DNA from: Linanthus parryae
Lineage: Eukaryota > Streptophyta > Magnoliopsida > Ericales > Polemoniaceae
Direction: 5' to 3'
DNA length: 64,000 nt
Assembly (NCBI GenBank): GCA_023055425.1
Contig: JALGPY010000003.1
Coordinates: 22,751,001 to 22,815,000, forward strand
The notes below the pieces were generated by a model. The model worked only from the letters and a program-made list of their open reading frames with translations, did not search any database and had not been told where the DNA came from. A program made the position numbers and the translations under genes. This document shows, piece after piece, positions 47,346-59,390 of the stretch; position 1 is the first letter of the stretch; every line of letters begins with the position of its first letter.

Positions 47346-48832
47346 TGAAAGTTTGTAATGTAGACTAAATACATGATCAAAATACTCTAGAAGGGGGGGG
47401 GGGGTTGAATAGAGTATGGAAACTTTTTTGCTAAACACAAATTTTAACTAAGTAACTATGTGAGAAGCTCAAATCTCAAGGCCTTGAGATTTTAGAAAAC
47501 TAGTCAGAAACTTTCTAAGGCAAAACAGAAAGCTTCAAGGCCTTGAACTACCACCAGTTCTGAACAGTTTATAAACCCTAGTTTGACTTGAGTTACTTGC
47601 AACAGAAAATAACAAAATAGTAAAGTAAAGAACACAAGGCAATTTACAGAGTTCAGTCCCAATTGACCTAATCTCTGCCTGGGGGATCTAATCCCACAAG
47701 GATTGGGCAAACACTTCTTATTAGTCACACAGAAACATCCCTAGATCTCCAAGCCTAAGTGAATTCCCTTACACCTATACAACTTGTGGTCTCAAACCTA
47801 TCTAGTACCATCTACTAACTGTTGAGCTAACAAGAACCTCTTGTTGTTCACTTAAACAACCAACCACTAGGTTTAGTGAGGTTTTAGATATACAAAAGAT
47901 AAGCAGATTAGAACACAGAAGAAGAACACAGTAGAAGAATAAGCTTGTGAAGGCCTGTATGTGTTCTTCTGGAAACTGGAATGATTGATCTTCTGAAAGC
48001 TGTAATTGAAGCCTGAATGTATGTGTGTTTGAATGTCTGGTCTTTTACGAATTTTCCACACCTCTCTCAGTTCTCTACAAGCTCCTCTTTCTTTCAAAAC
48101 TCAAACCAGTCTTTTATCCACTCACTGCAACTGAATGTGAGATTTTAGGATCTCAGTTCCTTCAAATCCTCATCCTTTCCAACTAAAATTCAAACAGCTT
48201 TGAGTAGATATCCGTTGGAGTTTGTTGAGATTGCACTTGCAAGTTTAACAAACCTGCAATAACCTAGCAACAACAAAATCCGGAAATATAACAGCACTAA
48301 GTCTGTTTGGATTTTCAGTTTCTGAATAAAAACTGGATTAGTGAATAAAACAATAATCTGATTAAATTCTGAAACATAAAACTCATGATAAACTAGTTTA
48401 AGACTCTTAGAAGTCATTAAAAAATTAAAATAATAAAGATCAAACCTTGCAAGAAAGAATCAATTAATTCTGTAAAGTTGTCAGCAGCTCAAGGCACATC
48501 TCAAGGCCTTGAAGCTGTGAACATGCTTCACAGTCTTTCAATGTTGAGACCAGAAATCTTTGATTCTCTCTGATCAGGATATCTACAAATGTGTTAGATG
48601 TAAAAACAATATATAACATAGATGTTTGTAGCAAATCTATGATCTTAATCATCAGATATACAACCTGCAACACAAGATTGTTAGAGCATTCAGCATAATA
48701 AAGGTACTCTCAAGGCTTCGAAGCTTTGATCAGTATCTCAAGGCCTTGGAGCCTTAAAAATACTTTGTCTTTGTCTTTCATCACTCAAAACAGTTACTTC
48801 TCAAAACACACTTAGAAGTCTTTGAGTCAACA
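47346..48832 (-). repeat. 3' LTR of the Sirevirus-like element (1487 bp)
   Basis: On the minus strand it runs from TGTTGACTCAAAG (48832) to ..TTTCA (47346). A G-run (47395-47404) lies near its 3' end. Several palindromic CTCAAGGCCTTGAG words are inside (47475, 47534, 48500, 48738). Compared with the right copy it has base changes and keeps a ~68-bp block the other lost. Confidence 0.82.
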
Positions 48833-49094
48833 ATCTCCCCCTTGATGAAAGACAAAACCCATAATCTTGTGTAAATATCCCTGCAACTCCTTGTAAGAAT
48901 TAGATATCATCATTTGCAGAAACAATAAACAGTAACCAATTAATTAACCAGCAATCACAGATCACCAATTATCACAGAACACAATTAATTAACACAAAAA
49001 TACACAATTAATTAACACAAAAACTCCTAAATATTATTATTTAAACACTGAAAAGTAACCACAAAAAAACACGTAATTTCTCCCCCTTTTGACT
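48833..49094 (-). promoter_or_regulatory. Polypurine tracts of the Sirevirus-like element
   Basis: The minus strand reads CATCAAGGGGGAGAT directly before the LTR (48833-48847) and AAAAGGGGGAGAAATT at 49079-49094. A third AGGGGGAGT lies at about 59384-59393, just after the pol stop. Multiple purine tracts are a described Sirevirus trait. Confidence 0.65.
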
Positions 49095-50136
49095 TTCATC
49101 AAACAAAGGTGAAGAAATGTTGGATCATTACTCAGAGTCTTAAAAAAGTCTTAAAAAAAATCCTACTGAATGTCAAGGCCTTGAGAACAGAAAAGAAGAA
49201 AAGAAAAAGATAGAAAGAATGGATCAAGGCTTTGGTCTTCCCTGATCTTCACTTCTTCTTTGATGTTTGGCCTTTCTCTGAGCCTTCTCCAACTTCTTCA
49301 TCACTATCAGCATCTTCAGCAGACTGATTCTCTTCTTATTCAGCATCCACCTCAGCAACAACTTCCTCAATGATCTCATCCACCTTCTTGTTCTTAATCT
49401 GCACTGAATAACCCTCTGTAGCTGCATCAACACTTGTGTCTTCATCAGCTTCTTCTTCATTAGTTTTCTCAAACAGATGCTTTGAAGTGAGCACCAATGG
49501 AATAGGCTTCTTCTTCTTCTTCTTCAAGAATTCACCTAGCCTTTCATCTGAGTCAACACTGGTGTCATGACTAGTAGCAGAAGGAATCTTCTCCAAGTTC
49601 AAGCCTTTGATGACAACATCCAGTTTTCCATTCATCACATTCATCAAACTCTTGAACTGATTAAACTCAGAAGATAGATCAAATAGACTTTGTCTAAGAT
49701 CTTCAATTTCAACCTGCTGATCTTCAAATTTCTCAACCAACAAAGAGTAATCCTCATTTGCTTGTCCCCTTGCTGTTGTAGCCCCCTTAGGTTTAACAAA
49801 ATCTTTTTCCTCAAGCTCAGCTTTGGACAACTCTGAATAGAACTTCCAATGACCTTTTCAAGTCTGAACTACTCCAATTCTGTGTAAAGCAATCTCATCA
49901 ATTAACCCAAAACCACCAGTTATCTTTTCCTCTCCTTTCACAGGTACTTCAAAATGCTCAAAGAAAAGAGGTAATAGGTTGGCATAGGTAAGAGGATGGT
50001 TTCTAGTTCTAGTAGCACAGTAGATCATATGCTCCATAAATACTGTTGGCAAGTCAATTTCAAACCCTTGACATATCAGGTATATCAGGATAAGAACTTT
50101 ATCAGTAACCAACTCTCTTGAGTTTTCCCTAGGAAC

Positions 50137-51417
50137 TGTTGGATTGAATACTAAAAGCCATGATTTTTGTATTGGATTATGAATTTGATATTTATGAGAA
50201 TGGTTTTGGGCAATGTTTTTGCATATATTATTATTGTGCATAGTTGTCTATTGTTCTGCATAGTAGAAGATCTGGTGTGTAGAGTATAGCTTACACACAG
50301 AAGATCTTATCTTCGGTTCTTGTGGAATGAAAGTTGTGAGTTCACAATCTAGATGGAATTAGACAAACCATCGGAAAGATTGTAGCACATTGTTTTAGTA
50401 GGTCTATCTTGGCTACAGGAAACAGTATAGTTCATATTATAGTTTCAACTCAATGTGCTAGTATACGTTGTGTATATTGAACAGGACCAAGTTGAGATCA
50501 TTGTCTTTGTACTGACATAACAAGACAAACTATGTCTCATGGTTATTATGATTACTTATTCTCTTAATCCTTAGATAGTCAATGTGCACATGTATTTAGT
50601 AGTTATTGCTTTGACAAGTCAAGTGAGTGAGATCCCTATGAAGTCAATAACCTCGATGAGTTGGGTGATACTATTGAGTCCATGGTGTAAATTGATATAT
50701 CAAAGGAATCCATGTCCCGGTTATGGGATTGATGATATCCCCTTGATGAAGCTTATAAGTTTTGATTATGTCAAACCCTGCAGGTAGATTACTTGGTAAT
50801 CTGGACATATCAAATAAGTTAAGTTGTAAGGATCAAGGAATTGGGAAGAGGTCGATTAAATGAATTAGTCAGTAATTAATTCAATCGACGGATATATGTA
50901 ATCTTAACATGGGGAGATAATAAGTATTTAATAACAGGAGCTCAAAATATCATTTTTTGAGAATATGGACAGGAGTGCAATATCAGTTATTTAGTGGTAC
51001 TAACTGTTATTAGCTTTATTCGGGTTAGGTTCGGGTGGAACCAGAAGTCCTAATAAAGTTAGGAGCCTGATTCGTATTTTCTCCTCCAGGTCCCTCCCGT
51101 AGCCTATATAAGTGTCCTTAGTCTTCAGAATTCGTATGCTTAAGATACACACCGAAATCTAGGGTTTCGAGAGTGAGAGCAATTCGTCTGGAGGCCAAGA
51201 AGGATTCTGGAAGCAGCAAGCCCACACTTTCATCCAGGAGGAACTTCAGGAATACGGGAGAAGATCCAGAGGATTTCAGACCTACATCAACTAGCTTGGA
51301 CGCAGGTATAAACCCTAATTCCGCCTAGTAGGGATTATAGCGTTCATGTTGAAAACCAAATTTTAATCGGTATAGCAGACATGCAATCGAACTGGTCCAG
51401 GGATTCGCGTCCCTTCA
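50137..51417 (+). repeat. 5' LTR of the nested copia (1281 bp)
   Basis: Starts TGTTGGATTGAATAC and ends CCCTTCA just before the primer site. A TATATAAG box at about 51112-51119 is a plausible TATA element, also present at about 57732 in the other LTR. Confidence 0.9.
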
Positions 51418-51433
51418 ATTGGTATCAGAGCCT
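51418..51433 (+). promoter_or_regulatory. Primer-binding site of the nested copia
   Basis: ATTGGTATCAGAGCCT follows the LTR end directly and matches initiator tRNA-Met priming. The leader from here to about 52570 is non-coding, with two copies of CTGCTATGGCTTGCA(G/A)GACC (about 52452 and 52529), 77 bases apart. Confidence 0.85.
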
Positions 51434-52499
51434 GGTTCGACTCTGCATATCTGCTATACAGCCATGTTGTCCAATAATCAAACCGGCTATGCATGTCAGA
51501 GGAGGAAGATTGCGATGTCTAACTCTGTTTTGCAGATCGAATCGTGTCTTGCTATTATGGTCATACTGTTTGATGTATGTGGTTTGATTTGGTTTTGATT
51601 CCCACGCTGTTTTTCGTGGATGAAATCTGTAATCTGTAATAGTAAACCCTAGGTTCTCTTATTCCAGTTTTAGAAGAACATGTGAACTCCTTGGAGGCAT
51701 TGAAAGTCTATAGCAGTCTCTGGTACTCTGTTATAGACTGATTTGCGGAATCCATGGAGGCTAGGGTTACTGTAATTATAGTGAAGACAGAAGGGCGAAG
51801 ATGGCATGGCGATTTTCAGAAAAAGGGCACACCGGGTTAAAAACGATGTACAGAAATCGCACCCCAGAAACACCAGCCCAGAAAAAAAATTCGGAGGGAA
51901 ACCCCCGAACCCTATCAGGGGTGCGCTGCCCCCTGAAAACCCCCAGCCAACTCAGCGCCGAGTTGGATCGGCGGGAAACTCATCGGAAAAGCTGGGACTG
52001 AAGCATGATAGCGCGGATAATGAAGCTTGGACCATAATAGCAGGGCTTTGTGTGGTTGAATGCTTATTATGTATTTGATTGTATCTATGTGTATGATTAT
52101 TGTGGATGCTTGCATGTTAATCATGGACGACATGGATAAATAATTTAATTTGTATTAAATTGTTCAAACAACTAAGTGGGAGAGGGAGTCTAGTGGTTAT
52201 AGATCCCACGGTCTCCATCATTGATTTATAAGTGATGTAGTTGGTTGTGTGTGTTAGCCTTGGAGTTAACCTTCTTATCGAACATAACCACTACAGGATC
52301 ACTAGTATAAATTTCTATTAGGATACTTCTAATAATTACTGTTTATGTGTCATCTCTCCATCTGAGAGGCATGTAATAGGGTAATGGGTTTAGAAGTAAA
52401 ATGATGGTATACACTTAGATGTAAGTTATAGTATCCTCCCCATCGGAGTCACTGCTATGGCTTGCAGGACCAAAGGTACCATGTCTAGCTATAGAATGA

Positions 52500-55400
52500 A
52501 TGGTAGACGTCCACCCATCGTGGCATACTGCTATGGCTTGCAAGACCAAAGGTGCCCTTATATGTTTTATTTACATGATTCTCAGGTTCAAACTGTCGAA
52601 CTCATTCAACCCACTATCTATTCTCTTGAATCAAAACAAACTCACTGGATCGAACTATATTGATTGGAAGAGGAATTTGAATATTGTGCTAACTGCTGAG
52701 GATTACAAATTTGTGCTTATTGAGGAATGTCCTGCAGAACCTCTAGAAGAGGCTTCTGAAGAAGAAGTCAAGTCTTATAAGAGGTGGCAGAAAGCTGATC
52801 AGATGGCTAAATGCTACATATTAGGCTCCATGTCTAATGTGTTGCAACATCAGCATGAGAACATGGGCTCTGCCCTTGAGATCATGGAGAACCTCAAAGA
52901 AATGTTTGGGGATCAGGATCGTGCTGCCAGGCAGGTTGCTATGAAAAACCTCATGAACACAAAAATGGTTGAAGGATCCTCTGTAAGGGATCATGTTCTG
53001 AAGATGATAAGTCGTCTAGGTGAAATAGAGATCCTTGGAGCGGTAATCGATGAGGAAACTTAGGTCGATATCGTGCTCATGACACTGTCTGATTCATTTA
53101 ACAGTTTTCGGCTAAATTATAATATGAACAAAAAGACTTATTCTTTAGCCGAATTGTTAAAGGAGCTTCAAGCAGCTGAGGGGCTCCTACAGAAACCGGT
53201 TAATGTAATGGTGGCTGAAAAGGCTTCTGCTTCTAACCCTAGGGCTAAGAAGAAGAAGAAAGTTGCACTAGCAGTAGTTCCAAAGGTTGCTCCGGCACCT
53301 CAAGGAATAGCTCGTGGACCACATCAAGCACTTGCTCCTCAGGGGACATTGGGAAAGCCGAAAGGCAAGTGTTTCCTCTGTAACCAGAGAGGGCATTGGA
53401 AGAAGCAATGTCCAAAGTTCCTGACTCGTCCAATCCAGAACAACTCAGGTATATCTCTTTCACTAATAGTTGAATCATGTTTAGCGGTTCGATCTACTAG
53501 AACCTGGTGTGTAGATTCGGGAGCCACTGACCATGTCCGCAATTCATTGCAGGGGTTCCAGGAAACCAGACAGCTTAGTGATGGCGAGATTTATCTACAC
53601 TTGGGCAACACGAATAAAGTAGCTGCAATTTCAATATGAATATGTTTCTTACATTTTGGGGATGATAGGATTTTAGTTTTGAAAGATTGTCTTTATGTAC
53701 CTTCCATTAGAAGGAATTTGATTTCAGTTTCTAAATTGGTTAAGAATGAATATTCAGTTTATTTTAATGACTCTGTTGTTATTAAGACAAAAAAACGTTT
53801 TATTTGTTCTGGTACATTGGTGGATGGTCTTTACATTATAAATCCTGAGACTCCCATAGCACAGCTATATGAACTGAATAACTCGGATAGCTTACCTAAA
53901 GAGAAAGGAACCTTGCGAGATAAACCAAACATATCTTTGGCATTTACGACTTGGTCATATCAATATAAACAGAATACAAAGGCTGGTTCAGAATGGACCA
54001 TTAGGTTCATTAAAAGTGGAGGCACTACCAGCATGTGAGTCATGTTTAGAAGGTAAGATGACCAAGAGGCCATTTTTTGCAAAGGGTAATAGGGCCAAAG
54101 AACTGTTGGAGCTTATCCATTCAGATGTTTGTGGACCAATGAATGTCCAAGCGAGGGGAGGTTTTGAGTATTTCATTACTTTTATTGATGATTACTCTAG
54201 ATATGGATATATTTATTTGATGTGGCGTAAGTCTGAGGCCTTTGAGAAATTTAAAATTTTTAAGGCAGAATCAGAGAAGCGTCTAGGAAAATATATCAAG
54301 TCATTTCGATCTGATCGAGGTGGCGAGTGCCTCTTGGGACATTTCAGGAATTACTTGGAGGAACAAGGGATTCAATCCCAGTTGTCTGCTCCAGGTACGC
54401 CACAACAGAATGGTGTGGCAGAGCGAAGGAATAGGGCTCTTTTAGAAATGGTGAGGTCCATGATGAGTTATTCAGATTTACCCACTTCTTTTTGGGGGCA
54501 TGCTTTAGAGACAGCTGCATATATTCTGAACTTGGTTCCGTCTAAGTCTGTACCAACTACACCCACAGAACTTTGGACTGGGCGCAAGCCTAGTCTACGG
54601 CATGTTCGGATTTGGGGTAGTCCAGCACATGTGCTGAAGGGGAACGCAAGTAAGTTGGAATCAAGGACAGAAGTATGTGTCTTTGTAGGATACCCGAAAG
54701 GAACAAAGGGTGGTTTATTTTATAGTCCGAAGGATCAGAAAGTCATTGTTAGCACCAATGCTAGATTCTTAGAGGAAGATATATTATGGATCACAAGCCT
54801 GAAAGTAAAATTATTCTCGAAGAAATGCGAGGAAATCAAGTAGTCCAAGGTCATGATATACCAACTGTACAAGAGGAAATACCACAATAAAATGATATCG
54901 ACATTCAACTACCTTTTGGTGGTTGGAGAAATGTAGATACTCGTGATACACAACAAAATAGTGTTGACATCCCACCGCAAGAGGGCAGTGGGGGAAATGA
55001 CAATACTAGTGATCCACAAGATAGTAGTGACATTCCGCCGCAAGCGAGCAGTGGGGAAAATGTTACTGCTAGTGAACCACAAGTACAGCCTCGTCGTAGT
55101 GGGAGAGTTTCTCGTAAACCAGACAGATACATGTACTTGGGAGAGTCTTTTGACAAGGTCCCTGATGAACATGATACGGATCCCAGTAACTATAATGAAG
55201 CTGTTGGAAGTACGGATGCGGAAAAGTGAAAAAAGGCTATGATTTCTGAGATGGAGTCTATGTACTCCAATCAGGTCTGGGATCTTGTAGATCCAACAGA
55301 TGGGGTAAAACCCATCGGGTGTAAGTGGATTTACAAGAAAAAGAGAGGGGTAGACGGGAAGGTTGAAACCTTCAAAGCAAGGCTTGTTGCGAAAGGTTTT

Positions 55401-56756
55401 ACTCAGAAATAAGGGATCGACTATGAGGAAACTTTTTCGCCAGTAGCCATGATTAAGTCTATCAGGATTCTCTTGTTCATTGCGGCTCATTTCGATTACG
55501 AAATTTGGCAAATGGATGTCAAGATAGCTTTCCTTAATGGAAGTCTTGATGAGTGCATTTATATGATGCAACCAGAAGGATTCGTAGCTAAGGGCCAGGA
55601 GCACAAGTTGTGCAAGCTTAAGAGGTCTATTTATGGACTTAAGCAGGCATCTAGATCATGGAACATCCGTTTTGATCAGGCAATCAAATCTTTTGGTTTT
55701 GATCAATGTCCGGATGAGCCGTGTGTGTACAAGAAGTGTAAGGAAAACGTGGTGGTATTCTTGATACTTTACGTTGATGATATATTGCTCATTGGAAACA
55801 ATGTGGGTGTATTATCTAGTGTGCGCGTATGGTTATCAAGTCAATTTGATATGAAAGACTTGGGAGAAGCAGCATACGTTCTAGGGATCAAGCTTATGCG
55901 AGATCGGAAAAATAGGATGTTGGGCTTGTCACAAGCCAATTATATTGATACTGTTCTTGCAAGGTTTAGCATGCAAGATTCCAAGAAAGGGTTGATCCCT
56001 TTCAGACATGGAATCAGTCTATCTAAGGATCAGTGTCCTAAGACACCTGATGAGATAGAAAGCATGAAAGCAGTTCCTTATGCTTCTACAGTAGGAAGCC
56101 TCATGTATGCGATGTTATGTACTAGACCTGATATTTGCTTTGCTATTGGCATGGTTAGTAGATATCAGTCTAACCCTGGCAGAGAACATTGGACTGCGGT
56201 CAAACATATATTGAAGTACCTGAAAAGGACTCGAGACTATATGTTGGTTTACCATGAAAATAGTCTTGTACCCATCGGGTACACAGACTCAGATTTTCAG
56301 TCAGATAGGGATTCGAGGAAGTCTACCTCTGGATATGTTTTCACTTTAGGAGGTGGAGCCATTAGTTGGAGGAGCATCAAGCAATCTTGCATTGCTGATT
56401 CCACTATGGAAGCTGAATATGTGGCTGCTTCGGAAGCTGCTAAGGAAGCTGTTTGGCTCAGAAACTTTCTAATGGATCTTGGAGTGGTACCGAGTGCACA
56501 ACCGGCTATGACACTTTATTGCGATAATAGCGGTGCGGTTGCAAACTCAAGGGAACCAAGAGCTCACAAGAAAGGAAAACACATAGAGCGTAAGTATCAT
56601 TTGATTAGAGAATTCGTGCACAGAGGTAATGTGGCAGTGATGAAGATTGCATCAGCGGATAACCTGGCAGACCCATTTACGAAGTGTTTGACAGCTAAGG
56701 CTTTTGATGGTCACGTAGAGGGAATGGGGTTGAGGTGTGTTGCTGCATGGCTTTGA
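52500..56756 (+). pseudogene. Degraded gag-pol of the nested copia
   Basis: Gag begins about 52570 (LTGSNYIDWKRNL), with a CCHC zinc knuckle (CFLCNQRGHWKKQC, about 53370-53410). Protease DSGAT lies at about 53517. Gag-pre-integrase (CLYVPSIRRNLISVSKL) starts at 53687. Integrase has HSDVCGP, the core SDRGGE and TPQQNGVAERRN (54118-54430). RT has QMDVKIAFLNG and YVDDILLIG (about 55512 and 55770). RNase H has YTDSDF and AEYVAA (about 56280 and 56412). It ends at 56756. In-frame stops are seen at 53061, 53637, 54841, 55227 and 55410, with a frameshift near 54010. The catalytic RT YVDD is intact, but no full product can be made. Confidence 0.88.
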
Positions 56757-56770
56757 GTCTTAGTGGGAGA

Positions 56771-58044
56771 TTTTGGATTGAATACTAAAAGCCATGCTTT
56801 TTGTATTGGATTATGAATTTAATATTTATGAGAATGGTTTTGGGCAATGTTTTTGCATTATATTATTATTGTGCATAGTTGTCTATTGTTCTGCATATAT
56901 AGTAGAAGATCTGGTGTGTAGAGTATAGCTTACACACAGAAGATCTTATCTTCGGTTCTTGTGGAATGAAAGTTGTGAGTTCACAATCTAGATGGAATTA
57001 GACAAACCATCGGAAAGATTGTAGCACATTGTTTTAGTAGGTCTATCTTGGCTACAGGAAACAGTATAGTTCATACTATAATTTCAACTCAATGTGCTAG
57101 TATACTTTGTGTATATTGAACAGGACCAAGTTGAGATCATTGTCTTTGTACTGACATAACAAGACAAACTATGTCTCATGGTTATTATGATTACTTATTC
57201 CCTTAATCCTTAGATAGTCAATGTGCACATGTATTTAGTAGTTATTGCTTTGACAAGTCAAGTGAGTGAGATCCCTATGAAGTCAATAACCTCAATGAGT
57301 TGGGTGATACTATTGAGTCCATGGTGTAAATTGATATATCGAAGGAATCCATGTTCCGGTTATGGGATTGATGATATCCCCTTGATGAAGCTTATAAGTT
57401 TTGATTATGTCAAACCCTGCAGGTAGATTACTTGGTAATCTGGACATATCAAATAAGTTAAGTGGTAAGGATCAAGGAATCGGGAAGAGGTCGATTAAAT
57501 GAATTAGTCAGTAATTAATTTAATCGACGGATATCTGTAATCTTAACATGGGGAGATAATAAGTATTTAATAACAGGAGCTCGAAATATTATTTTTTGAG
57601 AATATGGACAGGAGTGCAATATCAGTTATTTAGTGGTACTAACTGTTATTAGCTTTATTCGGGTGGAACCAGAAGTCCTAATAAAGTTAGGAGCCTGATT
57701 CGTATTTTCTCCTCCAGGTCCCTCCCGTAGCCTATATAAGTGTCCTTAGTCTTCAGAATTCGTATGCTTAAGATACACACCGAATCTAGGGTTTCGAGAG
57801 TGAGAGCAATTCGTCTGGAGGCCAAGAAGGATTCTGGAAGCAGCAAGCCCACACTTGCATCCGGGAGGAACTTCAGGAATACGGGAGAAGATCCAGAGGA
57901 TTTCAGACCTACATCAACTAGCTTGGACGCAGGTATAAACCCTAATTCCGCCTAGTAGGGATTATAGCCTTCATGTTGAAAACCAAATTTTAATCGGTAT
58001 AGCAGACATGCAATCGAACTGGTCCAGGGATTCCCGTCCCTTCA
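56771..58044 (+). repeat. 3' LTR of the nested copia (1274 bp)
   Basis: Begins TTTTGGATTG, where the terminal TG of the 5' copy has become TT, and ends CCCTTCA. It is seven bases shorter than the 5' LTR overall, with scattered substitutions. Confidence 0.9.
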
Positions 58045-59390
58045 GGAACAACACATCTCATCAGAATTGTAACCACAATCTTAGCTTCACAATTGAGCAC
58101 AGAGTGTGTCAACTGTTTGGGACCAGAGGGAACACCATCAATGAAAAACATAGCTTTGGCCTTTTCTAGACACTCCTTCCTATCAGGATGATCACCAACA
58201 TTGTACTTATTAGGAATGCCCAAGACTTTGGCAAAAGTCCTATGGTCTAGCCTTAAGTTTATCCCAACCACCTTAGAAGTTAACACCAATTTATCATCTC
58301 CTTCTTGAACCAAATTCAGATAAAACAACATAGTTAACATAGGATAAGCTTTTGAACTAGGATTTAACACCTTCCAAACTGCAGAATCCCTTAACCTCCT
58401 CATACAGTCAATATCCAGTTTATCTAACAACTCTTCAGAAATCATACTACAAAAAGCAACCTTAGAAGAAGCATACCTTGCATCCAAACTGTCCTAACTT
58501 CAGAACTAACAAACCAATCTGAAGGAAGTACATTTTTACCTTGATAACCCTTTTTGGTTGCAGTAGCAACTTGCTTAACCCTTGATTTCTTCTCAGTGGG
58601 TTTCTCCTTCTCTTGTTCTCCTTCAATGGACTTCTTCTTGCCTTCCTGAGCAGATTTCCCCTTTTCTTCTTCACCGGCCTTTTTCTTCTCTCCCCCTTTC
58701 TTCTTATCTGACCTAGGTTGATCACCACCCTGAGTCTTTGTCTCCTTCTGTGGATCAATACTTGAACCTTCATCTCCCTTTTCTGTTCTGATCTTCTTTG
58801 CAGGAGGAGTGTCCTCATGCAAACTTTGAGTGTTCTCTGAATCTGAATCAGAGATCACAATCTTCTCCTTCTTGTTTGCCCTCTTCTTAGATCTGCCAGA
58901 AGACTTTCCTTGTTGTAGAATCCTGGCTGATTTGCGCTCCATTGTGGTTTTAGGGTTTTGAGAGGAGAATGAGATTGAGAGAAATAGAGAGAGGGCAGAG
59001 AGACGTAGAGAATTGAGAGAGAATGAAGAAGAATAAGATCTGACTTTCATCTTAAGTAGGTTGAAAAAATGAGTTATAATAGGACTCTACTGAAATCAAC
59101 ATGCAAAACGAATCTTTGAAAATATTTTTGGATATTTTAGAAAATTCTCTGAGTAATTCAAATATTATACAATTATCTAATGAGATAAGATATAATATTT
59201 GATGATTCATTTTTTTTTTTAAAAAAATTACAGATGTTTCAAGACCTTGGAGAACAATCTCAAGGCCTTGAGATTTTCCGCAGTCTTAGAAATTTCAAAG
59301 CTTTGAACTATACTTTCAAGGCTTTGGAAAGTATAATCTCAAGGCTTTGAGATTTCAACACATGAACTCAAGTAAGTACAAATACTCCCC

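Larger units (their letters stand above)
50137..58044 (+). mobile_element. Nested Ty1/copia retrotransposon, 7.9 kb, plus strand
   Basis: LTRs lie at 50137-51417 and 56771-58044. The 5-bp duplication GGAAC flanks the element at 50132-50136 and 58045-58049. PBS and purine tract (AGTGGGAGA at 56762-56770) are in place. It interrupts the env-like frame of the older element. Its LTRs differ by several substitutions and small indels, including a ~10-base loss of GGTTCGGGTT-type sequence near 57660, so it is older than the Ty3 element at 22907. Coding is broken. Confidence 0.92.
49249..59050 (-). pseudogene. Env-like additional frame of the Sirevirus-like element, split by a nested copia
   Basis: Downstream of pol on the minus strand. 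It starts at 59050 with a Ser-rich stretch and a long Lys/Glu-rich, nuclear-signal-like region (about 58900-58560). After a one-base frameshift near 58490 comes a globular part with LRLDHRTFAKVLGIP (about 58245), resembling the plant transposon protein domain found in env-like products. At 58045 the frame is cut by the copia insertion and continues in phase from 50136 (RENSRELVTDKV) to a TGA at about 49858. It then runs in the same frame through a coiled-coil-like region (about 49760-49640) and an acidic tail, with a TAA at about 49336 and a final stop at 49249. The function of such products in plants is not established. Confidence 0.7.
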
